The notes: generated from the sequence alone by a model not told the origin. Numbered from the stretch's first letter, positions 25,684 to 36,900 are shown. The stretch is DNA of 64,000 nucleotides from Photobacterium sp. DA100 (GCF_029223585.1 NZ_CP119424.1:248001-312000), one strand, 5' to 3'. A program made the numbers and translations.

Positions 25684-26640
25684 ATGAACAAAGTAATAGC
25701 TTTATGTGTTAGCGGTATATTTCTTTCTGGTTGTACGACAGCAAGATTAGCTGATAGTGTAGAGAAAAAAGCAATTAACTCTGACAAAGCCGTCATTGAA
25801 TCTCATGATAAAAATAAAGAGTATAGTACTGCGATGCAGTTAATGTACCTTGGTACTCAAAAAGAACCTGATAGGCATAATAATCTTGATGAATTATCAA
25901 AAGATTATTATAAGAATATTGATACACACAATAGTGCTGTTTCTTTAGGGGCTGTTTTGGTCTGGACTCAGACATTATCGGTACTTGATACTGCATCTTT
26001 TTTCTTTGGTACATCAAAGTATGATAAATTGTTTGGTCATTACAAGGGGGATACTTTATTGTTTATTGAGCCATTCTCTAATCAAGAATCAACTGAGGAT
26101 GCATATTTAAGAACAAATAATAAATTAAAATCAATAATTCAAGATGCATACACAGAAAATGAGTATGCCATTTTTGAGTATGAGGAAAGTGTTTTTGGTG
26201 ATATCACTAAGTTTATTACAGTATGGAATAATGCAGATGATGACTGTAAAAATTATTTAGAGAGTGAGGATTTTACACCGTTATGGCTTGATGCACCCAA
26301 AGAGTATCGGGAATGCCATGTAAGAAAAGATGGCTTTATTTGGAATCCCAAAGTAATACATGGCACACTAGATATTGACGGTGTGCCTAAGGCAGATAAC
26401 TATTTTGTTGTCTCTTATGTTGCGGGTAAGTCGCTCAAGGAAGCGGCAATAGCTTCAGGTTTAAGTGGTGTTTATAGTTATGAACCTGCATATACATGGC
26501 GCTCCCAAAGTAGCCTTGGCAAGAACTACTCTAATGATCCCGAGTTGGTTAAAGCTGATATTAATTTAGGCATCATCTCACCATTCCCATATTTAGTTAG
26601 AGTCGAAGATAATACTGTCATGATGTTTAAGGCAAATTAA
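25684..26640 (+). CDS. AT-rich hypothetical lipoprotein
   Basis: A 318-residue protein with a lipoprotein signal: MNKVIALCVSGIFLSGC, lipobox LSGC with C17. The next residues (TT) do not include Asp, favouring outer-membrane sorting. The rest is polar with no family I recognise. GC is far below that of nearby genes, so recent acquisition is plausible. An AAGGAAAAGG stretch precedes the ATG and a strong hairpin terminator follows the stop at once, so it is a complete single-gene unit. Confidence 0.75.
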   Translation: MNKVIALCVSGIFLSGCTTARLADSVEKKAINSDKAVIESHDKNKEYSTAMQLMYLGTQKEPDRHNNLDELSKDYYKNIDTHNSAVSLGAVLVWTQTLSVLDTASFFFGTSKYDKLFGHYKGDTLLFIEPFSNQESTEDAYLRTNNKLKSIIQDAYTENEYAIFEYEESVFGDITKFITVWNNADDDCKNYLESEDFTPLWLDAPKEYRECHVRKDGFIWNPKVIHGTLDIDGVPKADNYFVVSYVAGKSLKEAAIASGLSGVYSYEPAYTWRSQSSLGKNYSNDPELVKADINLGIISPFPYLVRVEDNTVMMFKAN

Positions 26641-26680
26641 AAAAAGCTAGATCTAATTTATTTAGATCTAGCTTAAAAAT
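26641..26680 (+). terminator. Hairpin terminator after lipoprotein gene
   Basis: A long perfect stem (AAGCTAGATCTAA with its complement) flanked by A- and T/A-rich runs. It begins immediately after the stop codon. Confidence 0.75.
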
Positions 26681-27081
26681 TTAGTTTGATCTTAAGTAGT
26701 AAAAACAAGGTTTTGATGTACATGTAGTAATTCATCGTTCGCTAAATTAGCATAGTCACTGACACGTTTCTGTTCAATTACGTTTTATCACCTCGTTAAA
26801 ACCAGCGGCTATTGCTAGCAAGTAGCCGCCCCTTGTTGAGCGTGTCTAATAGTGCGCTCAACAAGGCGATAAGAACACGAATACAAAGGCGCGTGTTTAT
26901 CTTCTGGGTATTGCCACGACTTTAGCAGAGCTGATTACAAAATGTACGCTAACTCCCATTGCTACCACATTTAGCCCTACAGAGTGTGATAAAACAAAAA
27001 GAACATAACAAAATTTTACTCCGTTATGTGGTCGGTATGCTCTTATCAATCCCAAGACAGAGACACCTATAACAGAGGATT
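26681..27081. other. Intergenic region with two tandem stem-loops
   Basis: The amylase promoter should be here. Two perfect hairpins lie back to back: GCGGCTA-N11-TAGCCGC (26805-26829) and CCTTGTTGAGCG-N12-CGCTCAACAAGG (26831-26866). Neither is followed by a T run. A third short pair CATAAC/GTTATG lies near 27005-27030. I see no gene. Confidence 0.55.
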
Positions 27082-28485
27082 ATGATGGAGCGTACAAAAA
27101 CACTACTCGCAGCCGTTCTTGCTACAGGCTGCCTTTCTTCCACTGCTTATGCTGACACTATTTTGCATGCCTTCAACTGGAAATACTCAGATATTACGGC
27201 TAATGCTGCTGAAATCGCCAACATTGGCTACAAAAAGGTTTTGGTTTCACCAACATTAAAATCATCAGGAACTGAGTGGTGGGCTCGATATCAGCCACAG
27301 GATATTCGGGTTATTGATTCTCCTCTGGGCAACAAAACAGATTTTCAAGCAATGATTGATACGCTTAAACAGCACGGCGTAGAAGTTTATGCCGATGTTG
27401 TACTGAACCACATGGCGAATGAAACCTGGAAGCGGGAAGACTTGAACTACCCGGGAGCAGAGGTACTCGCAGACTACGCAGCAAATAGCGAATATTATGC
27501 GAAACAGACCCTATTTGGCGACTTAAGCGAAAACATTTTCTCTGCAAATGACTTTCATCCTGAAGGGTGTATCTCTGACTGGGGAGACCCAGGTCATGTA
27601 CAGTACTGGCGCCTTTGCGGGGGAGAAGGTGATCGCGGTTTGCCTGATCTTGACCCGAATAACTGGGTTGTATCGCAGCAGCGATTATACCTTCAGGCTC
27701 TGAAGCAGATGGGGGTAACTGGATTTAGAATTGACGCAGTAAAACACATGAGCCAGTACCAAATAGATCAAGTGTTTACCGCCGAAATTACTACTGGAAT
27801 GCATGTGTTTGGTGAAGTCATTACCAGCGGTGGAGCCGGAGATTCAAGTTATGAGGTATTTTTGGAACCCTACCTCAATAATACCGATCATGCAGCCTAT
27901 GATTTTCCTCTGTTTGCATCAATCCGTTCTGCGTTCTCTTATGATGGCAGCATGACAAAACTGCATGATCCACAAGCTTATGGCCAGGCACTGGATAACG
28001 CTAGAGCAGTCACTTTTACTATTACACATGACATTCCTACCAATGACGGTTTCCGTTATCAGATCATGGATCCTGAAGATGAAGCACTCGCTTATGCTTA
28101 TATTCTTGGTAAAGATGGGGGAACGCCACTTATTTACAGTGATGAACTACCTGATAGCGAAGATAAAGACAATGGCCGTTGGGCAGATGTCTGGAATAAA
28201 ACAGATATGAAAAACATGATTGCTTTCCATAATGCTATGCAGGGGCAAGGTATGACGGTACTGCACAGTGACCAGTGCCTAATTATTTTTAAACGTGGTA
28301 AGCAAGGCGTTGTCGGAATTAACAAGTGTGGCGAAGAACGCAGCCATACTGTCGATACGTATCAGCATGAATTCAACTGGTATCAGTCATATCAGGACAC
28401 GCTTTCTGATGCGACTGAAACGGTAAGCTCTCGTTATCATACGTTCAGCATTCCTGCGCGCACGGCAAGAATGTATATGCTCTAA
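27082..28485 (+). CDS. Secreted GH13 alpha-amylase
   Basis: A 467-residue protein with a signal peptide (about 1-24, cleaved AYA-DT). The GH13 regions are in order: DVVLNH near 105, GFRIDAVKH with nucleophile D218, FGEVIT with acid/base E245, and THD with D317. A short C-terminal beta domain follows. It hydrolyses alpha-1,4-glucans outside the cytoplasm. The start follows AGAGGA; two adjacent ATGs are possible. No maltodextrin uptake genes are adjacent. Confidence 0.93.
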   Translation: MMERTKTLLAAVLATGCLSSTAYADTILHAFNWKYSDITANAAEIANIGYKKVLVSPTLKSSGTEWWARYQPQDIRVIDSPLGNKTDFQAMIDTLKQHGVEVYADVVLNHMANETWKREDLNYPGAEVLADYAANSEYYAKQTLFGDLSENIFSANDFHPEGCISDWGDPGHVQYWRLCGGEGDRGLPDLDPNNWVVSQQRLYLQALKQMGVTGFRIDAVKHMSQYQIDQVFTAEITTGMHVFGEVITSGGAGDSSYEVFLEPYLNNTDHAAYDFPLFASIRSAFSYDGSMTKLHDPQAYGQALDNARAVTFTITHDIPTNDGFRYQIMDPEDEALAYAYILGKDGGTPLIYSDELPDSEDKDNGRWADVWNKTDMKNMIAFHNAMQGQGMTVLHSDQCLIIFKRGKQGVVGINKCGEERSHTVDTYQHEFNWYQSYQDTLSDATETVSSRYHTFSIPARTARMYML

Positions 28486-28548
28486 GCACAATGTGGCCTG
28501 ATCTATCATGAACAGGATCATTTAGTTATAAGTAGACAGATTTGCTGT

Positions 28549-28575
28549 AGCCCGGTGAGTTTTCCCCGGGCCATT
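28549..28575 (+). terminator. Possible terminator after amylase
   Basis: GCCCGG and CCGGGC arms separated by about 10 bases form a GC-rich hairpin, but only a weak T stretch follows. Confidence 0.35.
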
Positions 28576-28619
28576 TCCGCAAGCTAAATCGTCGTGATCA
28601 CATTTCTCTGAAATGCTCG

Positions 28620-28640
28620 CAAGGTTGCTATTCAACCTTG
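28620..28640 (+). promoter_or_regulatory. Leader hairpin upstream of trpB
   Basis: CAAGGTTG-CTATT-CAACCTTG is a perfect 8-bp stem with a 5-base loop, 56 bases ahead of the trpB start. The degraded copy at 24700-24775 retains the sequence but with a broken stem. Function unknown; it could be an operator or an mRNA element. Confidence 0.4.
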
Positions 28641-28695
28641 GCATATAAGTCTTTATGATGGCTGAGTGTACTCATTGAATAGGACAAGGAATGCC

Positions 28696-29919
28696 ATGAA
28701 GAACTCGTTTGATCACGCTCTACCCAATGCTCAAGGTTATTTTGGTGAATATGGCGGCAGTTTTATTCCCGAAGAGCTGCAAAAAGTGATGGAGGAGATC
28801 ACCGCAGCCTATGATGAGTGCCGTAAGGATCCCGCATTCCAAGCAGAACTGGCTCGCCTCTATAAACACTTTGTTGGCCGTCCTAGCCCTATCTTCCATG
28901 CCGAGAACCTATCGGCGAAGTACGGCGCGCCAATCTATCTCAAGCGTGAAGATCTCAACCATACCGGTGCCCACAAGATTAACCATTGCCTGGGTGAAGC
29001 CCTTGTGGCCAAGAAAATGGGCAAGAAGAAGCTTATTGCCGAAACCGGGGCTGGCCAGCACGGCGTGGCGCTGGCAACGGCTGCCGCGTTGGTTGGCTTG
29101 GAATGCGATATCTACATGGGTGAAGTGGATATCGCCAAGGAGCACCCGAATGTCGTTAGAATGCGCATCCTTGGTGCCAATGTGATCCCGGCAACCCATG
29201 GCCGTAAAACACTCAAAGAAGCCGTGGATGCTGCGTTTGAAGCTTACCTTAAAGATCCTATCAACCAGTTATATGCTATTGGCTCGGTGGTCGGCCCGCA
29301 CCCGTTCCCAATGATGGTACGTGATTTTCAGTCGATTATCGGCAATGAAGCCCGCGTTCAATTTAAGGAGATGACCGGAAACCTGCCGAATAATCTGGTG
29401 GCCTGTGTCGGTGGTGGTTCTAATGCGATGGGGCTGTTTACCGCGTTCTTGGATGATCAGGATATTGCCATTCACGGGGTAGAGCCCGCAGGACGCTCAT
29501 TAACCGAAGTCGGCGAACATGCCGCGACGTTGTCGCTGGGTGAACCCGGTATCATGCATGGCTTTAAGTCTTACATGTTAAAAGACGAGCAGGGCGAACC
29601 GCAGGAAGTGTATTCGGTTGCCAGTGGTTTGGATTACCCATCGGTGGGGCCGCAGCACAGTTACCTGAAAGATATCGGCCGGGTTAGCTACGGCACAGCG
29701 AATGATCAGGAAGCGATTGATGCTTTCTTCGAGCTATCACGATGCGAAGGTATTATTCCGGCAATCGAATCGGCCCATGCCCTGGCGTACGCCCTGAAGC
29801 TGGCCAAGCAAGGTGAAACAGGCTCAATTCTGATTAACCTTTCTGGGCGCGGGGATAAGGATATCGATTTTGTGGTGGAGAACTACGGTAAAGAATACGG
29901 TATCGAATCATTGATTTAA
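28696..29919 (+). CDS. trpB: Tryptophan synthase beta-chain, stand-alone copy
   Basis: A 407-residue PLP enzyme, from the ATG at 28696 (AAGGA upstream). The PLP lysine K94 lies in HTGAHKINH, with [10 protein letters not shown], the phosphate loop GGGSNAMG and SGRGDKD near the end. It would condense indole with serine. There is no trpA beside it, and the sequence differs clearly from the usual gammaproteobacterial TrpB ([20 protein letters not shown] for the more common GGAHKTNQVLGQALLAKR type). It may be an acquired or salvage enzyme using free indole. Part of the gene and its leader is duplicated as a pseudogene near 24.8 kb. Confidence 0.92.
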   Translation: MKNSFDHALPNAQGYFGEYGGSFIPEELQKVMEEITAAYDECRKDPAFQAELARLYKHFVGRPSPIFHAENLSAKYGAPIYLKREDLNHTGAHKINHCLGEALVAKKMGKKKLIAETGAGQHGVALATAAALVGLECDIYMGEVDIAKEHPNVVRMRILGANVIPATHGRKTLKEAVDAAFEAYLKDPINQLYAIGSVVGPHPFPMMVRDFQSIIGNEARVQFKEMTGNLPNNLVACVGGGSNAMGLFTAFLDDQDIAIHGVEPAGRSLTEVGEHAATLSLGEPGIMHGFKSYMLKDEQGEPQEVYSVASGLDYPSVGPQHSYLKDIGRVSYGTANDQEAIDAFFELSRCEGIIPAIESAHALAYALKLAKQGETGSILINLSGRGDKDIDFVVENYGKEYGIESLI

Positions 29920-29936
29920 TTCGAGTCGAGGCTAAG

Positions 29937-29965
29937 CCAGCGGGTTTTAGTTCCGCTGGTTTTCT
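29937..29965 (+). terminator. Terminator after trpB
   Basis: CCAGCGG-N9-CCGCTGG hairpin followed by TTTTCTT. Confidence 0.75.
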
Positions 29966-30125
29966 TGGTGCCTATCGCTCATCGCCCATGTCATTGTAAT
30001 TGTCTCACTTTTCAGAACACTGATTACTACCCGTCAGTCAGCGTTTATTGACCTTAAAACGGCTATTTTTAATAGAGTTTTGCTAGGGTTAATAAAAGTT
30101 TTGCAAATGTTAAGGATATAACAAT

Positions 30126-31358
30126 ATGGAAATGGATTGGGTCAATGGCATTTTGAGGTTTGATTCCTTTTTTGCCGTCACCATCGGGATACTGGTGCTG
30201 TTTATTGGCCGACAGCTTAATAATGTGTTCAAGCCACTCAAAGAGTTCAGTATTCCAGAGCCGGTCACGGGCGGTATTTTGTTTTCGGTGATCATCGCGA
30301 TTGTTTACAGCGTGTCGGATATCGCCATTGAATTTGATCTGGTCGCGCGTGATGTGCTTTTGGTGTACTTCTTTACCACCATTGGGATCAATGCGAGCTT
30401 GAAAGATTTGCTCAAGGGGGGCTTGCCCTTGGTGATCCTGTTGGCGATCACCATAGCTTATATGATGGTGCAAAACTTCACGGGGATAGGCGTGGCCAAA
30501 GCCTTTGGCCTTGAGAGCCCGGTTGGTATGCTGGGAGGCAGTGTTTCACTCATTGGCGGCCATGGTACCGCTATTGCTTGGGCTCCCCGTATATCGGAAG
30601 GCTACGGCATCAGCAATGCGATGGAGATAGGGGTCGCCTGTGCCACCTTTGGTCTCATCCTGGCAAGCTTGATGGGCGGTCCCATTGCTAAGTTTCTCAT
30701 CGCCCGCCATGATCTCAAGCCAGAGAAAAAAGAAGCGTTGGATGTGGGGGTTGCGGATGAGGAGTCAAATGGCCACATCTCGGGCTTCGATTTCCTCGAT
30801 GCCATTTTATCCATTCATGTTTGTGTCATTCTTGGTTATATCCTCAATGAATCAATTGCCGAAATGGGCTTGCAATTACCGCTGTTCGTCACCTGTTTGT
30901 TCGCTGGTATTGTGATGACCAATATTGTGCACAATATCGGTTTCCGACGTATTACAGGCACGAGCTGGCCAGCGAGAAAACCTGCGATAGCGCTGATTGC
31001 CGATATTGCTTTGGGCACTTTCTTGGCGATGTCGTTGATGAGTATGCAGCTATGGACACTGATTGACTTGGCGGGGCCTATTTTCGCTATTCTTACCGCG
31101 CAGTTCATCGTTGCGGTGCTGATCAATATCTTCGTGGTGTTCCCGGCGATGGGGAAAAACTACGATGCGGCGGTTATCTGCTCCGGTTTCGGAGGAATTT
31201 CACTGGGCTCCACGCCGACGGCGATGGCCAATATGTCTGCGGTCTCCCAGCGCTACGGTAACTCCCATTTGGCCTTCATTATTGTGCCATTGGTGTGTGC
31301 GTTCTTTATCGACCTGGTCAATGCCTTGATGATCCCGTACTTCCTGGCGAATTTCTAA
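30126..31358 (+). CDS. gltS: Sodium/glutamate symporter
   Basis: A 410-residue inner-membrane carrier of the ESS (GltS) family. Two inverted-repeat halves carry the re-entrant loop motifs: GGSVSLIGGHGTAIAW near 140 and CSGFGGISLGSTPTAMANM near 355. About ten transmembrane helices are visible. It imports glutamate with Na+. The ATG at 30126 follows AAGGATAT. The upstream trpB terminator makes it a separate transcript. Confidence 0.95.
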   Translation: MEMDWVNGILRFDSFFAVTIGILVLFIGRQLNNVFKPLKEFSIPEPVTGGILFSVIIAIVYSVSDIAIEFDLVARDVLLVYFFTTIGINASLKDLLKGGLPLVILLAITIAYMMVQNFTGIGVAKAFGLESPVGMLGGSVSLIGGHGTAIAWAPRISEGYGISNAMEIGVACATFGLILASLMGGPIAKFLIARHDLKPEKKEALDVGVADEESNGHISGFDFLDAILSIHVCVILGYILNESIAEMGLQLPLFVTCLFAGIVMTNIVHNIGFRRITGTSWPARKPAIALIADIALGTFLAMSLMSMQLWTLIDLAGPIFAILTAQFIVAVLINIFVVFPAMGKNYDAAVICSGFGGISLGSTPTAMANMSAVSQRYGNSHLAFIIVPLVCAFFIDLVNALMIPYFLANF

Positions 31359-31455
31359 TAGCACTGTGTGTTCATCGCATAGCTGGCTTTCCTCTCCCCT
31401 CTCCATCAGTCGCAGTGCTGGCTTATGGAGGAGGAGATTTAGCCGGCGCTCTTCG

Positions 31456-32391
31456 CTAGATGAATTTCAACTTCTTCAGAATGATGATCTCAATCGCCAC
31501 GATAAGGATTAGGCCGAGACAAAACAGAGGGAATGCCAGCGGGTCCTCAACCCCTGGTATTCCTCCTATATTGACACCAAGCAACCCGGTGAAAAATCCA
31601 GCGGGGAGAAATAGGCCAGCAATGACAGAGAACAAATAGGTATTCCTGTTCATCGTTTCTGCTTGTCGCTGGTTGATATTGGCAAAGTAGAGATTGACCT
31701 GGTCGATATAGAACTCGATAGATTCGTTCATTCTCACGATGGTATCTAGGCAGTTTTTGAAATGGTTCTTGTGTCCGGTCAATACCTCTATCTCAGCTTG
31801 TATAAGATCTTCAAGTACATAGCGCTGGGGCTTGAGGTATCGGCGAAGTCGCAGCAGGCGGGAATATATCGCATTGAGTTCTTTGGGATCAGCCTTGACG
31901 TTGTGATCCATTTCGTTGAGCGTATCTTCCACGGGGGAGAGAAAACCTGAGATGATCCCGTTGATGCTGTTTGCCATTGCTTGCAGCAAGTCCGGTAAGT
32001 TAAGCGGCCCGATACCTTGTTCCAGTTGGTTGATGATTTTCGTGACGGCTCGCGAAGGTACCTTCCGTGTTGAGATAAGGGCACCTTTGAACCAGAGAAT
32101 ACGTAGGCTAAGCATATCGTCGGGCTCAGCCCCTTGGTTGAGGTTGATGCCGCGCAATATCACCAAAAAACAATCGTCGCTGTACTTTTCGAATCGCGGA
32201 CGTGTGTCATCGGCGAGCAGGGAGTCAACAACGGCCTCAGGGATCTGATTAGCGAGCAGCCAGTCCTTCAGTCCTGCGGCATCTCGCTGGCAGTGATACC
32301 AGTTTTCGGCGAGGAGTTTTTGTACCTCCGGTGGGTTTTGCCTTGCTGCGCCGGATGAAAAGTCCCAGCTAGAAATAACAAATCCTTTCAT
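31456..32391 (-). CDS. zntB: CorA-family zinc transporter ZntB
   Basis: A 311-residue MIT-superfamily protein. The large N-terminal cytosolic domain is followed by a long helix and two C-terminal transmembrane helices. The signature is GVNIGGIPG, the GVN form typical of ZntB, where CorA has GMN. It moves Zn2+ across the inner membrane. I use the ATG at 32391 (GGGAT eight bases upstream), not the one three codons earlier. The last residues ILKKLKFI lie in the cytosol. Confidence 0.88.
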   Translation of the reverse strand: MKGFVISSWDFSSGAARQNPPEVQKLLAENWYHCQRDAAGLKDWLLANQIPEAVVDSLLADDTRPRFEKYSDDCFLVILRGINLNQGAEPDDMLSLRILWFKGALISTRKVPSRAVTKIINQLEQGIGPLNLPDLLQAMANSINGIISGFLSPVEDTLNEMDHNVKADPKELNAIYSRLLRLRRYLKPQRYVLEDLIQAEIEVLTGHKNHFKNCLDTIVRMNESIEFYIDQVNLYFANINQRQAETMNRNTYLFSVIAGLFLPAGFFTGLLGVNIGGIPGVEDPLAFPLFCLGLILIVAIEIIILKKLKFI

Positions 32392-32562
32392 CACACACAT
32401 CCCTTTTTTGGTTTGATGTGTAATTAATTCATTAGAAAACGGTATCTTGCAATATTTTTGTTAAGGATTGCTAGCTGTGTCATCGCAATTTTTCATTGTG
32501 ATTACGTAATTCCAAAATTCTCATCTATATTTCAAGCTATTGAGGTATAGGGGAAATTTTCT

Positions 32563-33546
32563 ATGCATGCCATGTTGGCTAGGGGATTGTCTTCGTGTTA
32601 CGAAGCCTTGTTGTCAGGAGCCTTGTTAGCCGCCCTTGCCGCTCCCTGCCAAGTGACGGCAGAAGAGGGGGGGAGTGGTCACTATCTGCCCGGTACATTG
32701 TCATCGAGGATCAATCAAATTCCACCCAGTAAATCACTCAATGTGTATATGGATCTGAGCGGGTTTGACGGCAGCACTCAGAGTGAACTGAGTGTTCCCT
32801 TGGCGGGTTTGGCGGTAAACGATCTGAGTATTACCACCCAGACTTATTCGATGAACCTTGTTTGGAATCCGGGGATTCGATTAAAAGGCGGGTGGCAATA
32901 TGCCATGGCAATTGCGTTGCCATATAGTTCAGTGGAAGTCTCTGCCAGCCAAGAACATAATGCGCAAGGGCATCGCCTGCGAGACAGGGACAGTGGCCTT
33001 GGCGATATCATGATTGCCCCCTTGATGTTGGCTTACTCTTTGTCTGAATATTGGCTAACGGAACTACATTTCAACCTTTATGCCCCGACCGGTAATTTTG
33101 AACCCGGTAAATTGGCCAATGTCGGTAAAAATTACTGGAGCGTTTCACCTGTTGCCTGGCTTCAGTATATTGAGCCGGTCACCGGACAAGAGTTTACTGT
33201 GTCAGGCGGAATCGATTGGAACACCAAAAATGAGGATACCGACTATCAGACGGGTACCCAGATGCATGTTGACTCGACGCTGATCCAATATATTCCTCTG
33301 TTGTGGGGCTTCACCGGGATCGGCTTGTCAGGTTACTGGTATCAACAGCTCAGCTCGGACTCTGGTAGTGGGGCCGTATCGGGAGACTTCAAAGCAAAGG
33401 CTGTCGGCCTGGGGCCGGTTATTAGTTATCGGGCAACCTGGTCTGGGCGGCCGATTCGGGCGGAATTAAAGTGGATCAATGAGCTGGAGGTTCGTAATCG
33501 TGCAGAGGGGGACCGGCTCTCTTTCAAGCTGTCAGCCCAGTTTTAG
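32563..33546 (+). CDS. MetA-pathway-type outer-membrane transporter
   Basis: A 327-residue protein with a signal peptide (hydrophobic core about 16-30) and a mature part of alternating beta strands ending with Phe (KLSAQF), as in outer-membrane barrels. It resembles the MetA-pathway of phenol degradation family (PF13557), whose members are thought to take up aromatic or hydrophobic compounds. No degradation genes are nearby, so the ligand is unknown. It is divergent from zntB with 171 bases between. Confidence 0.75.
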   Translation: MHAMLARGLSSCYEALLSGALLAALAAPCQVTAEEGGSGHYLPGTLSSRINQIPPSKSLNVYMDLSGFDGSTQSELSVPLAGLAVNDLSITTQTYSMNLVWNPGIRLKGGWQYAMAIALPYSSVEVSASQEHNAQGHRLRDRDSGLGDIMIAPLMLAYSLSEYWLTELHFNLYAPTGNFEPGKLANVGKNYWSVSPVAWLQYIEPVTGQEFTVSGGIDWNTKNEDTDYQTGTQMHVDSTLIQYIPLLWGFTGIGLSGYWYQQLSSDSGSGAVSGDFKAKAVGLGPVISYRATWSGRPIRAELKWINELEVRNRAEGDRLSFKLSAQF

Positions 33547-33968
33547 CTGTGTGATTTCAGTCGGATTCCGATTCCTACCAGGCATGGAACAGGAACATAA
33601 ACTTTATGTGCCACATGAAACCCGTACTCTTGCTATCGATGTGTGATCGGCTGATCCCAAGGGCTCAATCCGACAATATTGCTTACTGAAGTGGCCTATC
33701 AACCTCATAGAAAGACGTATATGCACGAGCTATACCCTATAGGGATCTAAGGTTAACTTTGAAGTGTGGGCGATTATTTGCATGTAAGCTATTCCTTACA
33801 CCTTAAATACCCGAACTGCATCGAAGAAATGCGCTAAGCATCCCCTGTTGGTGTGCCTGTAAATGCTACTTTCCCAATTTATGTTGTGCTGTGCCCAAGC
33901 GTGGCAATTAGTGCTAATGGTTTGGGTGCGGTAATTATTTGCAGAGAATAGGAATAAAGGATTATTCG
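33547..33968. other. Gene-free stretch before large lipoprotein
   Basis: 422 bases with no supported gene and no obvious terminator for the barrel gene. It must hold the promoter of the large lipoprotein. Confidence 0.45.
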
Positions 33969-36900
33969 ATGGGGAAACGTCACCTTCAACAGCCGGTGAA
34001 GCAACGTGTCACATTGGCCGCAGCCATCATTACCAGCGCGTTGCTGTCAGGGTGTTTCGATGGGGATAGAGATGAGAGCATTTCAAAGCCAACGACTACA
34101 CCAACACCGGACAATAATACGATTGAATTAGTTATTACAACGTCTGAGTATGCAGCCATAAATCGAGCCATTACCTTGAGTGCAGCGGGAAGTACCACAG
34201 AAAATGGCAGTGCCTTGACTTACCAATGGCAGATTGTCGAAGAGCCGGAAAAAGATGCTGGGAATATATTGGCTCCGTCATCAAGGAATACCCGACTCTT
34301 AGCATTGGTCGAGGGTAATTATACGATTAAGCTGACTGTGTCAGATGGTGAGTATTCCCGCTCGGGAACCAAGACACTATATGTCGATTATGATGCTGAT
34401 GGTATACCGTCTAGCCGTGATCTGGACATTGATGGAGACGGTACATTAAACGTTGATGATCAATTCCCAAAAGATATCACGGAGTGGATCGATTCTGATG
34501 GTAACGGGGTCGGTAACTATGCTCAGAGTGACGAAGATGGCGATGGCAAGCCCGATCAAAGTGATGCCTACCCGTTTGATCCTGAGCAGCAGGACTTGTT
34601 TGTTTATTCTGAAATGGAATTTAACGGCAACCTCTACCCTAATGGTAATCAGTTGAACCGCAGCTACCCATTTGCTGTAAAAGGGGTGGTTGAGTCGGGC
34701 TCGGGTTATGAAGTGGATACTGATTATTTCCTATTTGATGCCAAGGCCGGCGATATCATTACGCTGTTGCTGCATAAAACCAATAAAGAATTTGCCCCAT
34801 CTTTGGCTCTTCTGAGCAGTGCTGGTGCCAGCTTGCCAACAGTAAAAGTTGATTGGTCACATGAAGATTACCTTGCGGTGAGCTCGCGTATTACTGCCGA
34901 TGGTTCCCATGCGTTCTCGGTAGCTGATATTAATAATGCGGCATCGGAACAATTTAGCTACCGGGTTAGCGTGTTCAAAGATAGTGATATGGATGGGCTG
35001 TCCGATGATACTGAACTGGCGCTAGGCATGCAGCCAACCAACCCAGATAGTGACGGCGATGGCATCCTCGACGGCTTGGAACAACTGTTGTCCGCAGGAG
35101 ATGTAGATCAGGATGGTGATCAGCTGCCGGCCTGGTGGGATCTTGATAGTGATGGCGACTTAATTGATGATTCAGTTGAGGGCGTGCAGGACATTGATGG
35201 CGATGGAGTGGCTAACTTCCTCGATACGGATTCTGATGGCAACGATATTACCGATGATGTGGAAATCGGTTTTGACCCGATATTGCCTGAGGACTCAGAC
35301 AACGATGCTATCTTGGATTTTGTCGATACCGATGATGACAACGATAGCCTCAAGGATATCAATGACAATGATCGTTTGTCTCCACTAGAGCAGGCAGAGC
35401 CGGGAGATAAAGAAGGTCGCCTGGTAGTCACAACTGTCACGGTGATCACCACTGATGGCAGCCATGCCATAGAAGGTGTTGCCCGCCGTGGAGATACTAT
35501 TCGCCTCGAGGGTGAAGGGTTTGGCACAACACCAATGATCGCTTGGCAGCAAGGGACTGAGCTACTTAACCTTGTACCACAAGTCGATGAGTCAGGTGTC
35601 CTGACATTCACCGTACCGCAAAAGGCGCAATCAGGTGAGATCAAAGTGTCTAACGGCGGGAAGATCTCCTACCCTCACCAGATCACCGTGGTGGATGCCG
35701 ATAGCCCATTGCTGTTTGATGTGGAAGTCATCGGCGATGTGGGTTACGCCTTTGCAGGTGAGAGCATCACTTTGCTAGGGATAAACCTGAGTGCGCCATC
35801 TGTCAGGGTGAACTTGAATGGTGTGGAGTTGATCCCAACATCTGTTTCCAATAATCGTATCCGGGTTACCCTTCCGCTGGATGCTGCCAGTGGCGTGATT
35901 GCCGTGGTTAGCGACGAGATCTCTAACCGCCTGCCCGTTGAGGTTCGCCAGCAGACGGGAGGCAGTGTCGTCTTGCCATCGGGGTCGACCTTGGCCTTTG
36001 ATCAGCTAACAGCTGAGTTTCTGGGGTCTTCAGACAGCGCTGTTGCCGCTAATGGCAGCTTCGTCCTGCCAACACGGAACCAGGGAGCAACGACTGTCCA
36101 CCTGTTTGCACCTGAACAAGCAGGTAGGGAGCCGGCGATTTTCCTAAGTGGTGTCGTGCTGCCGGGGCAGGGTAGTATTGAAATCAGCCCCTATACCATG
36201 GCGGCTGGCTTGGTATATACCAGCATGGGGTTAGAGGCAACGATCCATGCTGATGACCAGCGTGCAGTGATGGACGTATTGCTAAACTCGACTCGGGCAT
36301 TTGGTGATTACCTTGACGAGAAGCTAGGGCAAGATCCGTACTACCTCGAAGACTACCGCCGGGCAGACTTTACCGAAATGTTCCTGAAGGCTATCGAAAC
36401 GGCTGGTAGCGCTGTAGATTCTGCGCTGTCTCAGGGGCAGATAAGCCAAAAAACAGCGGCGCTGGTGAGTGCTAAGTCAATCGTTGCTTATGCAAGCCAA
36501 GCTGCTGGCGCAGAAGTGACGCCACAGCCTTTCCAGCAAGATTTCGGAGTCAGCTTCCAAGACGCTGGTGACAGCGTCAACGGTAAAATTGATATTGAAA
36601 ATGATACGATGATGTTTGCCGATTATAAGCTGCTCAATGCTTACAATGGCAAGATCATCCGGGATTATGCTAACAGCTATTTCTCCTCTGACTTGCTCGG
36701 CCCACAGAGCGGGATCTTCAGCTTCTACAATGCCAATATGAAGACGGAAGATCTCAAACACCGTTCGGCAGATCTACGATTGTACACGCCAGGTTTCAAA
36801 GGAGAGGTATGGCATATCTATAAAAATTCGCCATCATATAAATTGGCAGTACGTACTTTCATGAGTCAGGCATTTGTTCCGGTGGTCAATACTGTGGTAG

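Noticed and set aside
26790..27035. Integron attC-like element before the amylase gene
   Set aside because: The stem-loops are suggestive, but the flanking GTTRRRY and RYYYAAC core sites are not met and no integrase or cassette array is present.
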